From Pogostemon cablin (taxonomy: Eukaryota; Streptophyta; Magnoliopsida; Lamiales; Lamiaceae), in contig CM042955.1 of NCBI GenBank assembly GCA_023678885.1, positions 32,396,088 to 32,460,087 on the forward strand: a stretch of 64,000 bases of DNA, given 5' to 3'. Numbering within the stretch: the stretch's first letter is position 1; each line of letters starts with the position of its first letter. This document shows positions 1 to 11,231 of the stretch, piece after piece. The notes beneath the pieces were generated by a model. The model had not been told where the DNA came from. It saw only the letters and a list, made by a program, of their open reading frames with translations, and did no database searches. The position numbers and the translations under genes are program-made.

Positions 1-360
1 TTACAAAAAGAGTACTCAAAAATAAATTTGTTTGATTAAAATATTGGTGAGGTATGGCTTTCACTTTCAGTAGTGAAAAAAAGATTTATAAGTTAATGGG
101 CTGGGCCTGGAAAATGGTATGGCCCAAAACTCCGCATTCGGATTAGTCCACTTCTTTTGTTGGGTAGTTTTGTCATCAACATCAATATCCCCATTCCCTC
201 AATTAATTATTTATTTAACTTTAAGAGATAATATAGGAAGTAAAATGCAACCATATGTACATACTAGAATAAATAGTTGTGTGGGGTGAGTTGGATAAGA
301 ATTGATAACGTTATAATATTATATTAATAAAAAGTGATACAAACACTTGTGTGCGAGATA
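1..360. other. Intergenic, no gene seen
   Basis: AT-rich sequence without a convincing open frame or RNA gene. It runs up to the first Stowaway-like MITE and I see nothing functional in it. Confidence 0.6.
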
Positions 361-655
361 CTCTCTCCGTTCCAGAAATACATTTGCGTATTTTCTGGTA
401 CGGAGTTTAAGAAAAGTAATTTTTTAGTAGTGTGAGTTAAGAAAGAGAAGGGGTATTTTGGGTAATTGAGTAGAATAAAGTGTATGATATAGTTGACTTT
501 GACTAGATTGTGTGTGAAAAGAAGGTGGTATTTTTGTAATATTGTAGTATTGTAAGGTTATTGATATTGTGTATTGTTCCATTTTTAGGGGGGTGAAAGT
601 ATTCTTGGGACGGACCAAAATAGAAAGGGTGAATGTATTCTTGGGACGGAGGGAG
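361..655. mobile_element. Stowaway-like MITE (295 bp)
   Basis: The ends are inverted: CTCTCTCCGTTCC on the left and GGGACGGAGGGAG on the right. The element is flanked by TA at 359-360 and 656-657, the target duplication of Tc1/mariner-derived Stowaway elements. There is no coding capacity. Open frames inside read through the element and are not genes. Confidence 0.85.
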
Positions 656-1079
656 TAACATTTTTTATAATACTATGTTAATGAAAAGTGATAATAATTC
701 AATAAATTATTTTATGAATAATTCAAATATAAATAAAATGTGATATCATATTTAATTTAAAAAATGATAACTTTTTTCAATGAAAATTGATAATTAATTA
801 AAAATATCAATTTCATTCATGCAATTTATATTCTCATTAGGGAGGTAGTTCTCGACACGACATGATATTATGAAACGAGCACGACACGCTAATTGCAGGT
901 TAGTGTTTGGTTTTATCGTATTCGTGTCATTATCATGTCAACTCGATAAGAACATAAAATTTCATGTTGAGTTTGTGTGAACCCATTAAAAAAATTAACA
1001 GATGACCGATTAGCATGTTAATAACTCGTTAATCTTAGCAATCTGATATAAAGACATATTTGATGGAATTTGGTAAATA

Positions 1080-1361
1080 CTCCACTCGTTCCCATAACAA
1101 GTTTCAACTTTATTGTTTTACATTATTTAAGAAAAGCTGATTATTTGATCAATTTTCTTGACTTTTTAAGATATTTTGGTATCTTTAGATAATAAATAAA
1201 AGTAAAGTAATGTAATGGGTGTGAAAAAGGAGTGACGATTTTAAAATTAAAGTAACTTTTAAGATTATTGCATAAATATTTGTTTCATTTTTTAGAGGGC
1301 GAAGGTTATTATGGAACGGACGAATGAGAAAAATGTGCAACCTGTAGTGAGACGGAGGGAG
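1080..1361. mobile_element. Stowaway-like MITE (282 bp)
   Basis: The left end CTCCACTCGTTCCC is diverged and the right end GACGGAGGGAG is well kept. TA flanks both sides (1078-1079 and 1362-1363). It is non-coding and older than the copies with perfect ends elsewhere in the window. Confidence 0.75.
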
Positions 1362-1611
1362 TATATGATAAAAATACACATTATTAATTTTAAAAAATAT
1401 TATTAAAAAAATAATCAATTTATTTTTAATTTTCTTATAGTGTAGTGTTAATACGATTTTTTTCATGTTCATGTCGGAACGAATTCTTATTGTGTCTATC
1501 TTGTTCAAATTTATCCTTATCATGTCGTGTGACTATATATCGTAACCCAATAGCACAAATTGCCGACCCTAATTCTCATTAAAAAAATAAATACAAGAAC
1601 AAATAACAATT

Positions 1612-1740
1612 GACAAAGACTTGTGTGAGACCATCTCACGTAAGAGCTTATGTGAGACGGATAAGAAGTGATAATTTTTACAATGAAAAGTGATACTCAA
1701 TTAATGAAAAGTGATAATGTTATTTCATGAATAATTTATA
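1612..1740. repeat. Palindromic GTGAGAC repeat
   Basis: The words TTGTGTGAGACCATCTCACG and TGTGAGACGG mark a dispersed palindromic family. Related words occur near 4440, 8380-8640, 9397, 45430 and 46585. No coding content is visible. Exact borders are not clear here. Confidence 0.45.
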
Positions 1741-1847
1741 GTATTGATAAAAAGTGATAACTTTGTAGAACCGATTCTACTAATGGTAGAACCGGCCCCA
1801 CCACTTTCCCTATTATTTCGATTAACACCCCTCCCACCTAGTATGTA

Positions 1848-2404
1848 TTCCCTCCGTTCCAAATTAAATTTCACACATTCTGTTTTCGTCCATTTCACAT
1901 TAAACTTCACCATCCATAAAAATAAACATCACATCAACCCTCAATCCTAAAAGAACATTTTAGTTAAAAATTTATCACTCCCACCTAACACACATCATAC
2001 TTTATAATTTATTTATTACTTAAAAAATACTCCCTCCATCCCATAAACAAATTCACACTTTCTATTTTTGTCCGTCCCATAAACAAGTTCACACCCCCAA
2101 AATTAAAAAATACACACAAACCAATAACCCCACGATACACTTTAATTTCAAAATTTTCATCCCTTCACAACTCACATAACTTACTTTATAATTTGCTTAT
2201 TACCTAAAAATATCAAACTACCTCTAAAAGTAAAGTAAAATATAACTTTTTCTTAAATTTCGTATCTATAGTAACCGTGAATTTTTCTTTGGGACGGAGG
2301 TAATACTACATTAAACTCCAAAAGTCAATAAAATTGATAAAAAATAAATTTTCTTAAACTCCGTGTGCACAGTATCGATGCAGAATAAGTTGGGATGGAG
2401 GGAG
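1848..2404. mobile_element. Outer Stowaway-like MITE, interrupted
   Basis: The left end TTCCCTCCGTTCC and the right end GGGATGGAGGGAG are inverted and flanked by TA (1846-1847 and 2405-2406). The body is split by a second Stowaway at 2030-2300, so this is the older of a nested pair. Confidence 0.75.
2030..2300. mobile_element. Inner Stowaway-like MITE (271 bp)
   Basis: It begins CTCCCTCCATCCC and ends GGGACGGAGG, with TA on each side (2028-2029 and 2301-2302). It lies inside the outer MITE at 1848-2404. It has no protein-coding potential. Confidence 0.75.
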
Positions 2405-2453
2405 TATATTTTTTTCTCTTTCCTTTTTTTTAGATTTTAATTTTAGGTGTATA

Positions 2454-2676
2454 CTCCCTCCGTCCGCTTTCAAGGGTATCATTTTTCCATTTTGGGCGTC
2501 CACCCCCAAGGGTCTCATTTTTTTTTATACATATGGGACCCACACACACCCACTAATACAACTAAAAAATGGGACCACATCTCCACTAATACAACTACCC
2601 ACTACATATTAAATAATAATACTCCTTAATCCACGTGCAAAAAGCAAATGACACCCTTAAAAGTGGACGGAGGGAG
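2454..2676. mobile_element. Stowaway-like MITE (223 bp)
   Basis: Ends are CTCCCTCCGTCCGC and GTGGACGGAGGGAG, with TA at 2452-2453 and 2677-2678. The interior words ACTAATACAACTACCCAC are shared with the MITE at 3968-4167 and with a remnant near 56240, so these belong to one subfamily. Confidence 0.85.
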
Positions 2677-2856
2677 TAATTGAAATTTCACCTTTGTGGT
2701 TTATGGTATAATTTATGGGAGAATTGAAGTAATACACAAAATTCATTGTATAAAATCTTTACCAACACTTTTTTATTTGTTATATTTTTACACAATTGTA
2801 CATTTTTGGACTTCTTTATCCTTGCATTCAAAATCAAATACCCAATATGTCCCCTG

Positions 2857-2955
2857 TGTAGGTCACTCATACGGGTCCACCCACATCGGTTCCGGTGTAG
2901 GTCACCCACACAGGTCTACCCACGTCAGTTTCGATGTAGGTCACTCACACGGCGG
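2857..2955. repeat. 39-bp tandem repeat, about 2.5 copies
   Basis: The word TGTAGGTCAC recurs at 2857, 2896 and 2935, a 39-bp period, each followed by a CCCAC-rich block. The GC-rich stretch continues to about 3010. A multiple-of-three period makes open frames here, but I see no evidence of a gene. Confidence 0.6.
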
Positions 2956-3169
2956 CGGCAGGCGACTGACGGCGGCGACGAGCAATGGCTGGCCGGCAGC
3001 AGTGGGGTGTATGGGTGGATACTTAGAATTTTTTTATTTTGGTAGGAGTATAATGAACCATTTTGGGGGATTTGGTTAAAAAAAATAATGTATTTAAGTT
3101 GTTGGTATTGATATTTGATTGGTGAGAGTTGTGTAGTTTTGCATATTGGCACATAATTTATTCTATTGG

Positions 3170-3480
3170 TTTAGGGTATATTTTATCCTTAGAGTTTGGG
3201 GTATAATTGTAATTTTATCCATGTAGTTATGGTATATTTTGTCCCCTAAGATTTTGAATTTAGGGTTTAATAGCATTTTCACCCTTATAGTTTTGGATAT
3301 ATTTTATAGGATTTAGGGTTAATTCTAAAGTATAATTGTAATTTCATCTTTGTGGTTTAGAGTATATTTTAACACTAGGAAATCTGGTTAATTTTTAACA
3401 CAACGTATAACTATAATTTTAACCTTGTAGCTTAGAACATATTTCATCTCTAGAGTTTATGGTTTAGAGTATAATAATGG
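3170..3480. repeat. Degenerate TTAGGGTATATTTTATCC repeats
   Basis: Imperfect copies of a roughly 80-90 bp unit containing GGTATATTTTATCC and GTATAATTGTAATTT follow one another. TTTAGGG words occur inside it but not in the uninterrupted 7-bp tandem form of a plant telomere. No coding content. Confidence 0.45.
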
Positions 3481-3796
3481 TGTTTAAATATTAAGAAAAA
3501 AACTTAATAAAAAAGAAAATAAAAGATAACATTAATTGAGGAAGTGACCACAGATTAATTAAAAAAGGATTAAATGTTAATTAATTAGAAGAAGTGGGAA
3601 CCACAAGTTCTATATAAAATATAGTACTTCTTCGTTCCAATTTCAATTTCACACTTTCCGTTTTAGTCCGTTTCAAATTCAAGTTCACACTTCCATAAAA
3701 AGATAAGACAACTATCTAATATCCATTTAACATACTTTAATTTCGAATTTGTCATCACTTCTTTAAAACACATAACATACTTAATCATTTATTTAT

Positions 3797-3942
3797 GGCA
3801 AAAGCTCTTGCGCCCCCGGGGACACACCATGCCCCCATGGGAACACAATCCTCCCCCTCCATATTCTATTTAAACATATGTATTGCTAGGGGTTTAAATT
3901 ACAAAGGGGCACGGTGTCCCCGGGGGCACAAGAGATTCACTC
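3797..3942. mobile_element. 146-bp MITE with 9-bp target duplication
   Basis: It is bounded by direct repeats TTTATTTAT at 3788-3796 and 3943-3951. The ends are inverted: GGCAAAAGCTCTTGCGCCCC on the left, and the right end read in reverse contains CTCTTGTGCCCCCGGGGACA. The core has ATGCCCCCATGGG. A second copy of exactly the same length lies at 8119-8264. A 9-bp duplication is the Mutator (MULE) signature, so I infer a MULE-type MITE. Confidence 0.75.
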
Positions 3943-3967
3943 TTTATTTATTACCCAAAAAATACTA

Positions 3968-4167
3968 TTCCCTCCATCCCACCGAAAGATCACCATTTAA
4001 CTATATTGGGTGTCTCAATCAAATGTCTCTATTTTCCTTTTTTAGTAAAAGAGCCCCACATATGGCCCATCACTCACTACTAATACAACTACCCACTACA
4101 CATAAAATAATAATACTCCATCTACACGCAAAAAGGAAATTGGGACCTTTGCCCGGAACGGAGGGAG
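3968..4167. mobile_element. Stowaway-like MITE (200 bp)
   Basis: The left end TTCCCTCCATCCC and the right end GGAACGGAGGGAG are flanked by TA (3966-3967 and 4168-4169). It is inserted in the older MITE at 3627-4254 and belongs to the same subfamily as 2454-2676. Confidence 0.75.
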
Positions 4168-4587
4168 TATATTACCCCCAAAAGTAAATCAAAAAGTAAA
4201 TATATTAAACTTCATATCTACATTAAACGTGAAGATGAATTTGGGATGAAATAGTAATAAAAAAGATTCTACTCTAATTGTTCTTAAAAAAAAAGTGAAA
4301 TACTCTTCGGTGGGAAGTACATAAATTTTGTTAGTATTTTCTTATAATAACATCTAACGTAATATATTGACATGAAATAATATTTATAATCGTAATTTAT
4401 TTACTTATTTATGACTAACCTTTAATTACGTTTTGATATAGTCTCTTGTGAGACTGATGAGAGTAAAAATTCATGTAATTTGAGCTCTAATTTCTATTTA
4501 AATTGTGTATGAATTAGTCTTAAATCGAGACGAATCGGGATATGTAGCAAAAAGTCATGAATCAGATGCTACTGAGGTCGTTTGAGC

Positions 4588-5397
4588 CAGTGTTCTGAAA
4601 ACTGGACCGGACTAGCCAGTTCAACTGGTTAAACCGGGAATCGGTGCCGAGACAGGCCCAAAACCACCCAAAAACTATTTTCTCGATTGAACTGGGAATA
4701 ATCGGTTTGGACCGGAAAAAATTGCCAAACCGGTAAAACCGATGGAACCAGAGAACCGTCGATTTTATGTTAAAAACTGCATCGCACACAAAATAATTTC
4801 ATGTTTGTTATGTCCAATTAATTAAAATGATTGAAATCTTTAACAAAAAAAAGATAAGAAATTACATATATCTAAAATAGAAAAAAATTGATCATCCTCT
4901 CCCGAATAGAAACATATTTACAAGAAATTAAATATCTGTTACTGGTAGATCTGAAGAAGACATTGAAAACCCTTTAAACAACAACCAACGCCTCCACGAA
5001 TTTATGTAGATTAAGGCCGACGAAATTGAGTGTTAAATATTTTCTACAGACAGCCGACGAAATCAAATGCTAGTGAGAAATTAGAGAGAGAAGAGAATGA
5101 GAGGACAGAAAGAATAGAGAAAGAACTGAAGATGACTAGAAGCGGTGTTGTTGATGATTATGATGAGAGCAGCTACTTACTGATAGCCCTAATCCACTAT
5201 ATATATATGCTTAAAAAATGAGCCAACATTTTATTAGTTTATATTGTGGGCTAAGCTTTAACCAATCTATATTAAATTAAAAATATTAATATTAAATATT
5301 TATTTTTAATAATTATTTAATTTTTCTGGTTGAACCGGTTGGACCTCGAACCATTATCTCCACCGATTTGGTCTCCGGTCTGATTTTTAAATCACTG
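4588..5397. mobile_element. hAT-type MITE (810 bp)
   Basis: The left end CAGTGTTCTGAAAACTGGAC and the right end, read in reverse as CAGTGATTTAAAAATCAGAC, form terminal inverted repeats. The flanks GTTTGAGC (4580-4587) and GTTTAAGC (5398-5405) are an 8-bp target duplication with one change. Subterminal regions are rich in AACCGG words, as in the autonomous-size hAT element at 14000-17963. No transposase is present. A 63-codon frame at 5030-5221 is not convincing. Confidence 0.8.
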
Positions 5398-5906
5398 GTT
5401 TAAGCTTATTTTCGCAGGAAAACAAGATAGAAGTGCTTAAAATCATAAGAAGAAGAATTTGAGATGCCGTTTTACCGAGTACAAGGCAGTTTGACTGGTC
5501 AAACGGACCTCTTGGGTGTGATCGCACAGTCTTACGGTTTTGAGCATAACTTTCACATCCGAATTTTGATTGAGGTTATTCTTGCGCAAAAATGATCCTC
5601 GCTTATGTGGCTTTCCATAGACCACCTTAGGAGCTTGTTAAACCAAGTATAAGACCGTTTGACCAAGGCTTCTTGGTCGAACGGGCGGGTTTTGGTTTTG
5701 TAAGTTCGTGGGGTCTGTTCATCAAAAGGGATGTGTTCGACCAAGATGACCTTGGACGAACGAATGTGAGGGACTATTCCAGATCCGTACTATTATACCT
5801 CCTGTGTATGTATGTGTGTGTTTTCACTTAAAAGTCCATTAGGGGTCTATTGGAAGAGTCTGAAGTATAAAAGGAGTACAATTAACATCCAGAAACACAA
5901 CACCGC
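5398..5906. other. Intergenic, no gene seen
   Basis: The overlapping short frames on the - strand here have no recognisable motif. I see no TE border in this stretch apart from the edges of its neighbours. Confidence 0.5.
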
Positions 5907-7131
5907 TGTTGGATTGTATACTAAAATTTTAGCTTTAGTATGAACAATGTGATAACAATATTTGAAATGAGAATCATTGATCAAATGATTGCATCTTATA
6001 ATTTATTTATATGTCGATGCTTTACTTTGTACTGTAGATAATATGGTGTGCGGCATCGCACGGAAGATCATATTCTCAGTTTCTTTATAAAGTATAAACA
6101 AATGCTCACAATCGAGATAGACGGGGACAATCTATCGGGATGATTGTTGTGTGATTTGGTATTAGTTTATCTTGACCATAAAATCACATTAATGCACTTT
6201 GAGTGAATTGAGCAGGACTGCTTGAGATCATTCGACTTATACTGACTATATAAGAAAACTTGATCTCAATTATTATGGATGTTCGTGCTCTTAATCCCTA
6301 TATAATAACCTCGATACGTAAGCCAATATATATCTCTTTGATTCATTAATGGATGAGATTTAAATATTAAATCAACAAACTCGGTGAGTTGGGAAATGGT
6401 GTTGTCTCTATGATGTGTTGTTGATTGTAGAAGTAATCTATTTCCTATTAAATACGCTGATGATGTCCCCTTAAGAAGCTCAAAAGGATTATCATGTAAA
6501 CCCTGCATGTGGATTATTCTGGCATGATAACAAGGTTGAGTGGTACTACTCGGCATGATAACAAGGTTGAGTGGTAATGCTCTCGGATGAGATATTAATT
6601 AATAGAGTTGGCAGTAACTTAATTAATTAATGACATTGTATATCTTAAACGCGGGAAGACTAACGGGCTCATAATAAGAAGGAGCTCATAACATAATTTG
6701 GGATTAGAGAGGCAGTGCAATAATAATATTTTAGTGGATTATATTATTATTATTGGGCTTAATTATAAATTTTGGGCTAAACTTGGATACTTAAGCCCAA
6801 TGGAGGCCCGACTCTAATTTCTCCTCCTGGTCCTTGTTGTAGTCCATATATAAATCATCTCAGTTATCCGGATGCCCTAATTATTCATGTTTAATCGCGA
6901 GTTAGAGAGGATTGAGAGCAGATTGAGAGGATCTTGAAGATCGTCGCCCACACGACGTCAAGATTGGACTTAGGAATATAGCAGAAGATCAAGAGATTAT
7001 TTTCTGTAGCTGTTCTTCCTCAACATGCCCTGGTGAAAGGTAATACGTTTCTATGTTCTTGTTTTCACTGATTTAGAAATGCATGGAACTCTAACGGTTC
7101 ACGTTAACCAAAAGATCGAACGCCAATAACA
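5907..7131 (+). mobile_element. LTR-like segment, possible solo LTR
   Basis: It begins TGTTGGATTGTATAC and could end at CCAATAACA (about 7131), the TG...CA pattern of an LTR, with text typical of plant LTRs and a TATA-like TATATAAATC near 6850. A 25-bp phrase beginning GGCATGATAACAAGG is directly repeated near 6510 and 6552. No matching 5-bp target duplication, primer-binding site or second copy is found in the window, so the call is tentative. Confidence 0.35.
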
Positions 7132-8109
7132 GCTACCACTTCCACAAGGGGAGGATCACCCCTCACACCATCCTCTACATCCATTCCTACCATCCCATCA
7201 TCTGCCGGAGTTGTGGAGATTCGTCTGTCGAATCAAGTGGAGAATTGAGAGGAGGATTCAAGACAGAGAAGGAAGCGACGACTCCCGCATCCATGGTTTA
7301 TTTTATTTCCTAATTTATCTTGTAATTTTCTAAACATATGAATAAGATCTATCCAACCCCCATGATTGTTCTTTGCAACATCATGGGCTAGAAATGTTTT
7401 GGTAGTTTTAGGAATTATGAAGGTTTTATGATTTAATTGACTTCTCATGTGTATCATTCGTACAACACTACTTGTGAATTTATTTTATATATGATTATGC
7501 ATTTTTAACTCATATTCACGGTCGTTTTGTGCATCTTTAACTGTTATATAGAGTTTGAATATATATCTGGTGGTTGATTGAGTGCGTTCAACACTGAACA
7601 GAGTTTTATATTATGATTCTAAGTTAGGGAACTCCGAAACTTCATTAGAACTTTCATACAGTATATGAATGTTTGAATTGAATTGAATTTGGGTTGATAA
7701 CCATGATAAAAAGAGTAATTTTATAGTACCTATAAAGGAATATCATATCGGGTTAGAGTACCAAATGACCGGAAAAATAATTGATACTGATAGCACCTAA
7801 AAATGGGGTGAAATTATATCTCTTACTCCAAGGTTATTCACGTATTACACGCATATTTACTTGTATTTATATAGTAGATTTGTATGGCTTCGTGATGCGT
7901 CAATAGTCCACAAGGCAGAGTCGGACAGTACACTTGATAGGGAAATTAATGAGTAAAACTGGATTATTCTAAAGCTACCTATTCTCTTACTTGATCCACT
8001 TTCGTATTTTTCTAGTTCTTGATTTATTATATTTGCCATTTTAATTAATTGTTTAGTATTTTCACAACTTTTATTGCCTTTCGTCTTAATTAATTTAGTA
8101 AATAATTAA
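7132..8109. other. Intergenic, no gene seen
   Basis: There are only short frames without recognisable domains on either strand. No clear repeat borders were found. Confidence 0.5.
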
Positions 8110-8118
8110 ATTGCTAAT

Positions 8119-8264
8119 GTCAAAAACTTGTGTGTACCCGCGGACACACCATGCCCCCATGGGAACACAACCCTCCCCCTCCATATTCTATTTAACTATA
8201 TGTATAGTTAGTGGTTTAAATTGCAAAGGGGCACGATGTCCACGGGGGCACAAGAGCCTAACTC
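8119..8264. mobile_element. 146-bp MITE, second copy
   Basis: It is the same length as the element at 3797-3942 and shares its core (ATGCCCCCATGGGAACACAA and ATATTCTATTTAA). The flanks are ATTGCTAAT (8110-8118) and ATTGATAAT (8265-8273), a 9-bp target duplication with one mismatch. The left end is GTCAAAAACTTGTGTG and the right end contains GGGGGCACAAGAG. A diverged relative of the core lies near 9050-9110. Confidence 0.75.
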
Positions 8265-8377
8265 ATTGATAATACACCGTCCTTTGGATTCGATATTTAA
8301 CTTGGTCACTTGCCTAAGCTGCAATTGATATCCTTAATACTTGAGATTAATTTTGTGTGCAAAGAAAACGCTCATCA

Positions 8378-8640
8378 TAGACGTTACTTATGTGAAACGG
8401 TTTATGAGACGTGTTAAAGTATGTCTATTATATAGATAAAATATGCTTAATGGTTGTTAAAATATATTTTCTAAAATATGATGAATAATGAATTAAAGTA
8501 TAATTTTAGGATGTTATAATATGATTCATTATTGATATACTTTAACTATAAATAAATATACTTTATCTATATAATAAGTTACTCTAACAATGGGTCGACC
8601 CGTCACACAACCAGTCTCACAAGAGACTGTCTCTTAAGTT
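8378..8640. repeat. Palindromic GTGAGAC-type repeat
   Basis: The left arm has TTATGTGAAACGGTTTATGA and the right arm has CAGTCTCACAAGAGACTGTC. AT-rich text between them also runs in inverted orientation (AGTATGTCTATTATATAGAT against ATCTATATAATAAGTTA). This looks like a foldback or MITE family also seen near 45430-46610. Confidence 0.45.
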
Positions 8641-8673
8641 TTTATTAATTAACACAAGTTTTTTATCTGAGAA

Positions 8674-8675
<2 letters not shown>

Positions 8676-8752
<77 letters not shown>
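8676..8752. repeat. (TA)n then (CA)n microsatellite
   Basis: About 60 bp of alternating TA is followed by seven CA units. It is a simple sequence repeat with no coding value. Confidence 0.95.
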
Positions 8753-8753
<1 letters not shown>

Positions 8754-8759
8754 TAGTAT

Positions 8760-10290
8760 AAACCCCGCATATTACGTGAGATCACTTAATTATTATTCTT
8801 ATTTTTTATAATTAAATAATTCGTGCCATATAACAACTCAACATTAATTTTTTATTTATTCTTTTATACTTAGACAATTTCTTTCATCAATCTAAAGAAT
8901 TTACAATAAATTATAACATACTTTTGATAATGTGACGTATAACTAAATCATGTAAAAAATTAATATATATTTACATATATTTTAACACAAATACTCATAT
9001 AAACCTGGTACTTTACATAGCTTATTATGTAAACACTAATTTTTTCTCAATCTAAGCCCTCCCCTTCCAATCCTATTATACCTTATGTATTGTTAGGGAT
9101 TTAAATAAAAGGAAAAATCGGGGTTGGCAAGGGTTTGTGATGCAAACCCGATTTACAAGATACTAACTCATATTTTAATCATTTGAAAGAATCTTGACTT
9201 GTATTTTTTTAAATGTTAGTCTTATTGATACAATTGAAAATTATTTATTACTCACTCTCTTTAAAAAAATATGCAACCACATAGGTGCAACTTTATCTTT
9301 TAAAAAATATGTACTTGATAGTATTTCATTTTTTCATTGTATTGAAGTGCAATTATGATTAAAGTATATAACTCCTAATAATAATTCCTGGTGCAAATCT
9401 TACATGAGACCGTTGTAATGATTTACGTGAGATGGATAAAAAAATCTTAATTTATTTTATTTTTTATACATAATTTGATTAGATACTAATTTATTTATTT
9501 ATATCGAAAGATTTATTTATTAATTGTAATTAATGATACTAAATAAGTCATAAGTGTATAGGAAAAAAATATACATAGAAAGATACTATACTTTATTTTA
9601 GAAAAAAAAGATATATATATATATATATATATTTGATTATTTATGGAAAATAAGGTTAAAAATTTTATAATTAATTAAAACAAAATTATTTAAATATTAT
9701 AAATAGTTGCTATATATATATTTTAAATATAAAGAATTTTTTTTTTTGAAAAAATATAAATAATTTTAAATATAAATAATTTTATAAATAATATTTAAAT
9801 AGAGTTTTATTTTTTTACTGATGATTAAGATTAAGTATTTCCTAATTAATTATAATAACTAGGTAACTTGAAGAAAGGCAAAACTTCGTTAGGGCCAAAA
9901 GTAATTTTGTAATCACGAGGAATACGAACTTTCTTTGAGTATTTCTTAAAAGAGTATTTTTTAAATTATCTATTTTTTCGACCTAAGTTTAAATTGATAA
10001 AATTCCTTTTTAAATTTATTTAAGTGGCAGAATTTTGTGGAGGAAGAGTAATTAGGTAATTTCGTTCGTTAGCCGAATCTTCACTTTTGCCTTTTGTTAT
10101 TAGAGAATGGGCATTATGGAGAGGGAGAGGGATCAAATTCAATAATTTGAATTGAGTTGTGTTTGTATGTTTGTTCTTTGTTGTAGAGAAAAGCAACAAC
10201 AGCCGATTCAAAAATCATGAATTCGCTTTTTCACTGCACCTTGCAAATCATTGTTGCACCGCTCCACAGTAACACTCATAACAGGCTAAA
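8760..10290. other. AT-rich intergenic, no gene seen
   Basis: Very AT-rich with a further short TA run near 9611. The stretch 9050-9110 resembles the core of the 146-bp MITEs but no clean ends remain. No gene is supported. Confidence 0.5.
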
Positions 10291-10291
10291 T

Positions 10292-10622
10292 ATAGTGTGC
10301 ACTCGGGTGCACACTAAGCTCGTACAAATATAAGCAAAAACATATATAATTATGAGTAAAAATGTATACAATTTAATTGTTAATTTTTTTAATAAAAAAT
10401 TGAGTGTAAAAAAATGTACAATTATTAAAATACATGTATATACTATTGAATAAAAAGTTATACACATATGAATGCTTGTTTTTTTTAATGAAAAACTTAG
10501 TGTGAAAAAAGTATACAATTATTACAAAACACGTATACAAAAGAGAATAACATGGAGTATACAAAATAGAATAAAAAATTATACAAATATGGGTGCAAGG
10601 TGCATCCGGGTGCACCTAATAT
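10292..10622. mobile_element. MITE-like inverted repeat element
   Basis: The left edge has GTGCACTCGGGTGCACACTA and the right edge has GGTGCATCCGGGTGCACCTA, in inverted orientation around about 300 bp of AT-rich sequence. Internal phrases such as AAAAATTATACA and TATACAATTATTA repeat. The ends resemble those of the palindromic element near 46.6-47.1 kb. No target duplication is certain. Confidence 0.4.
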
Positions 10623-11231
10623 ACACTCTTTTCATAATTAACCTCTGACACACACACGCACTGCTCTCTCTCTCTCTCTGCAAGTACACACACATGTAAA
10701 ACTTGTGTGTAATTGAAGATCCAACTTTTGCATGTGTTCCCCCCCTGCCCCCCCTTCTGTATTTTCAAGAATCCGAGGTGTTTTTTCAAATTAAATACTA
10801 CTGCTTCTGTTTTAACACCCATTCATTCAGTTTCTTCGCATACACACACTGATGTAGTAGTTGCTACTGTTTGAATAGGTTTAGAATTTTGGGCGAGATT
10901 TTGTGTGTGGGTTGTTTTGTGATGGGTTGGTTGTAGATTTCTTCTTATTTAACTCAACATTTTTTTGATTTCCGATACTTCAGTTCGTTTTTTGACCTAA
11001 TTTTTTGAAGATCTCAATTCTTTTGTGGTAATTTATAGGGCGTTCTTAATCCCAGATCCTCAATTTCATCATTCATGCATCAGTTCTCTGAGCTAGGTTT
11101 TAATCCGCTCCCTTCATTCCAAATCCTGAGATTTGAGAACCATTTAGTACTTTCACTACTGTTTTGATACATTTTTATTTATATAGTATTTTTTTTTAAT
11201 CAATTGAGAACGAAGAGTTGAAAAACCCAGA
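10623..11231 (+). promoter_or_regulatory. 5' region of the PP2A B' gene
   Basis: This stretch upstream of the PP2A start codon has (CT)n and (CA)n tracts near 10640-10700, common in plant core promoters and 5' UTRs, and C-rich and T-rich tracts further down. A transcription start or 5' UTR intron cannot be fixed by eye. Confidence 0.4.

Larger units (their letters stand above)
3627..4254. mobile_element. Outer Stowaway-like MITE carrying two insertions
   Basis: The left end CTTCTTCGTTCC (TA at 3625-3626) and the right end GGGATGAAATAG (TA at 4255-4256) are diverged Stowaway termini. The body is interrupted by a 146-bp MITE at 3797-3942 and by a fresher Stowaway at 3968-4167. The interior text around the insertions still matches other Stowaway copies in the window. 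Confidence 0.6.

Noticed and set aside
3170..3480. Interstitial telomere repeat
   Set aside because: TTTAGGG words occur, but they are embedded in longer degenerate units rather than in tandem 7-bp repeats.
5907..7131. Complete LTR retrotransposon
   Set aside because: No second LTR, primer-binding site, gag or pol is found, and no target duplication matches. Kept only as an LTR-like segment.
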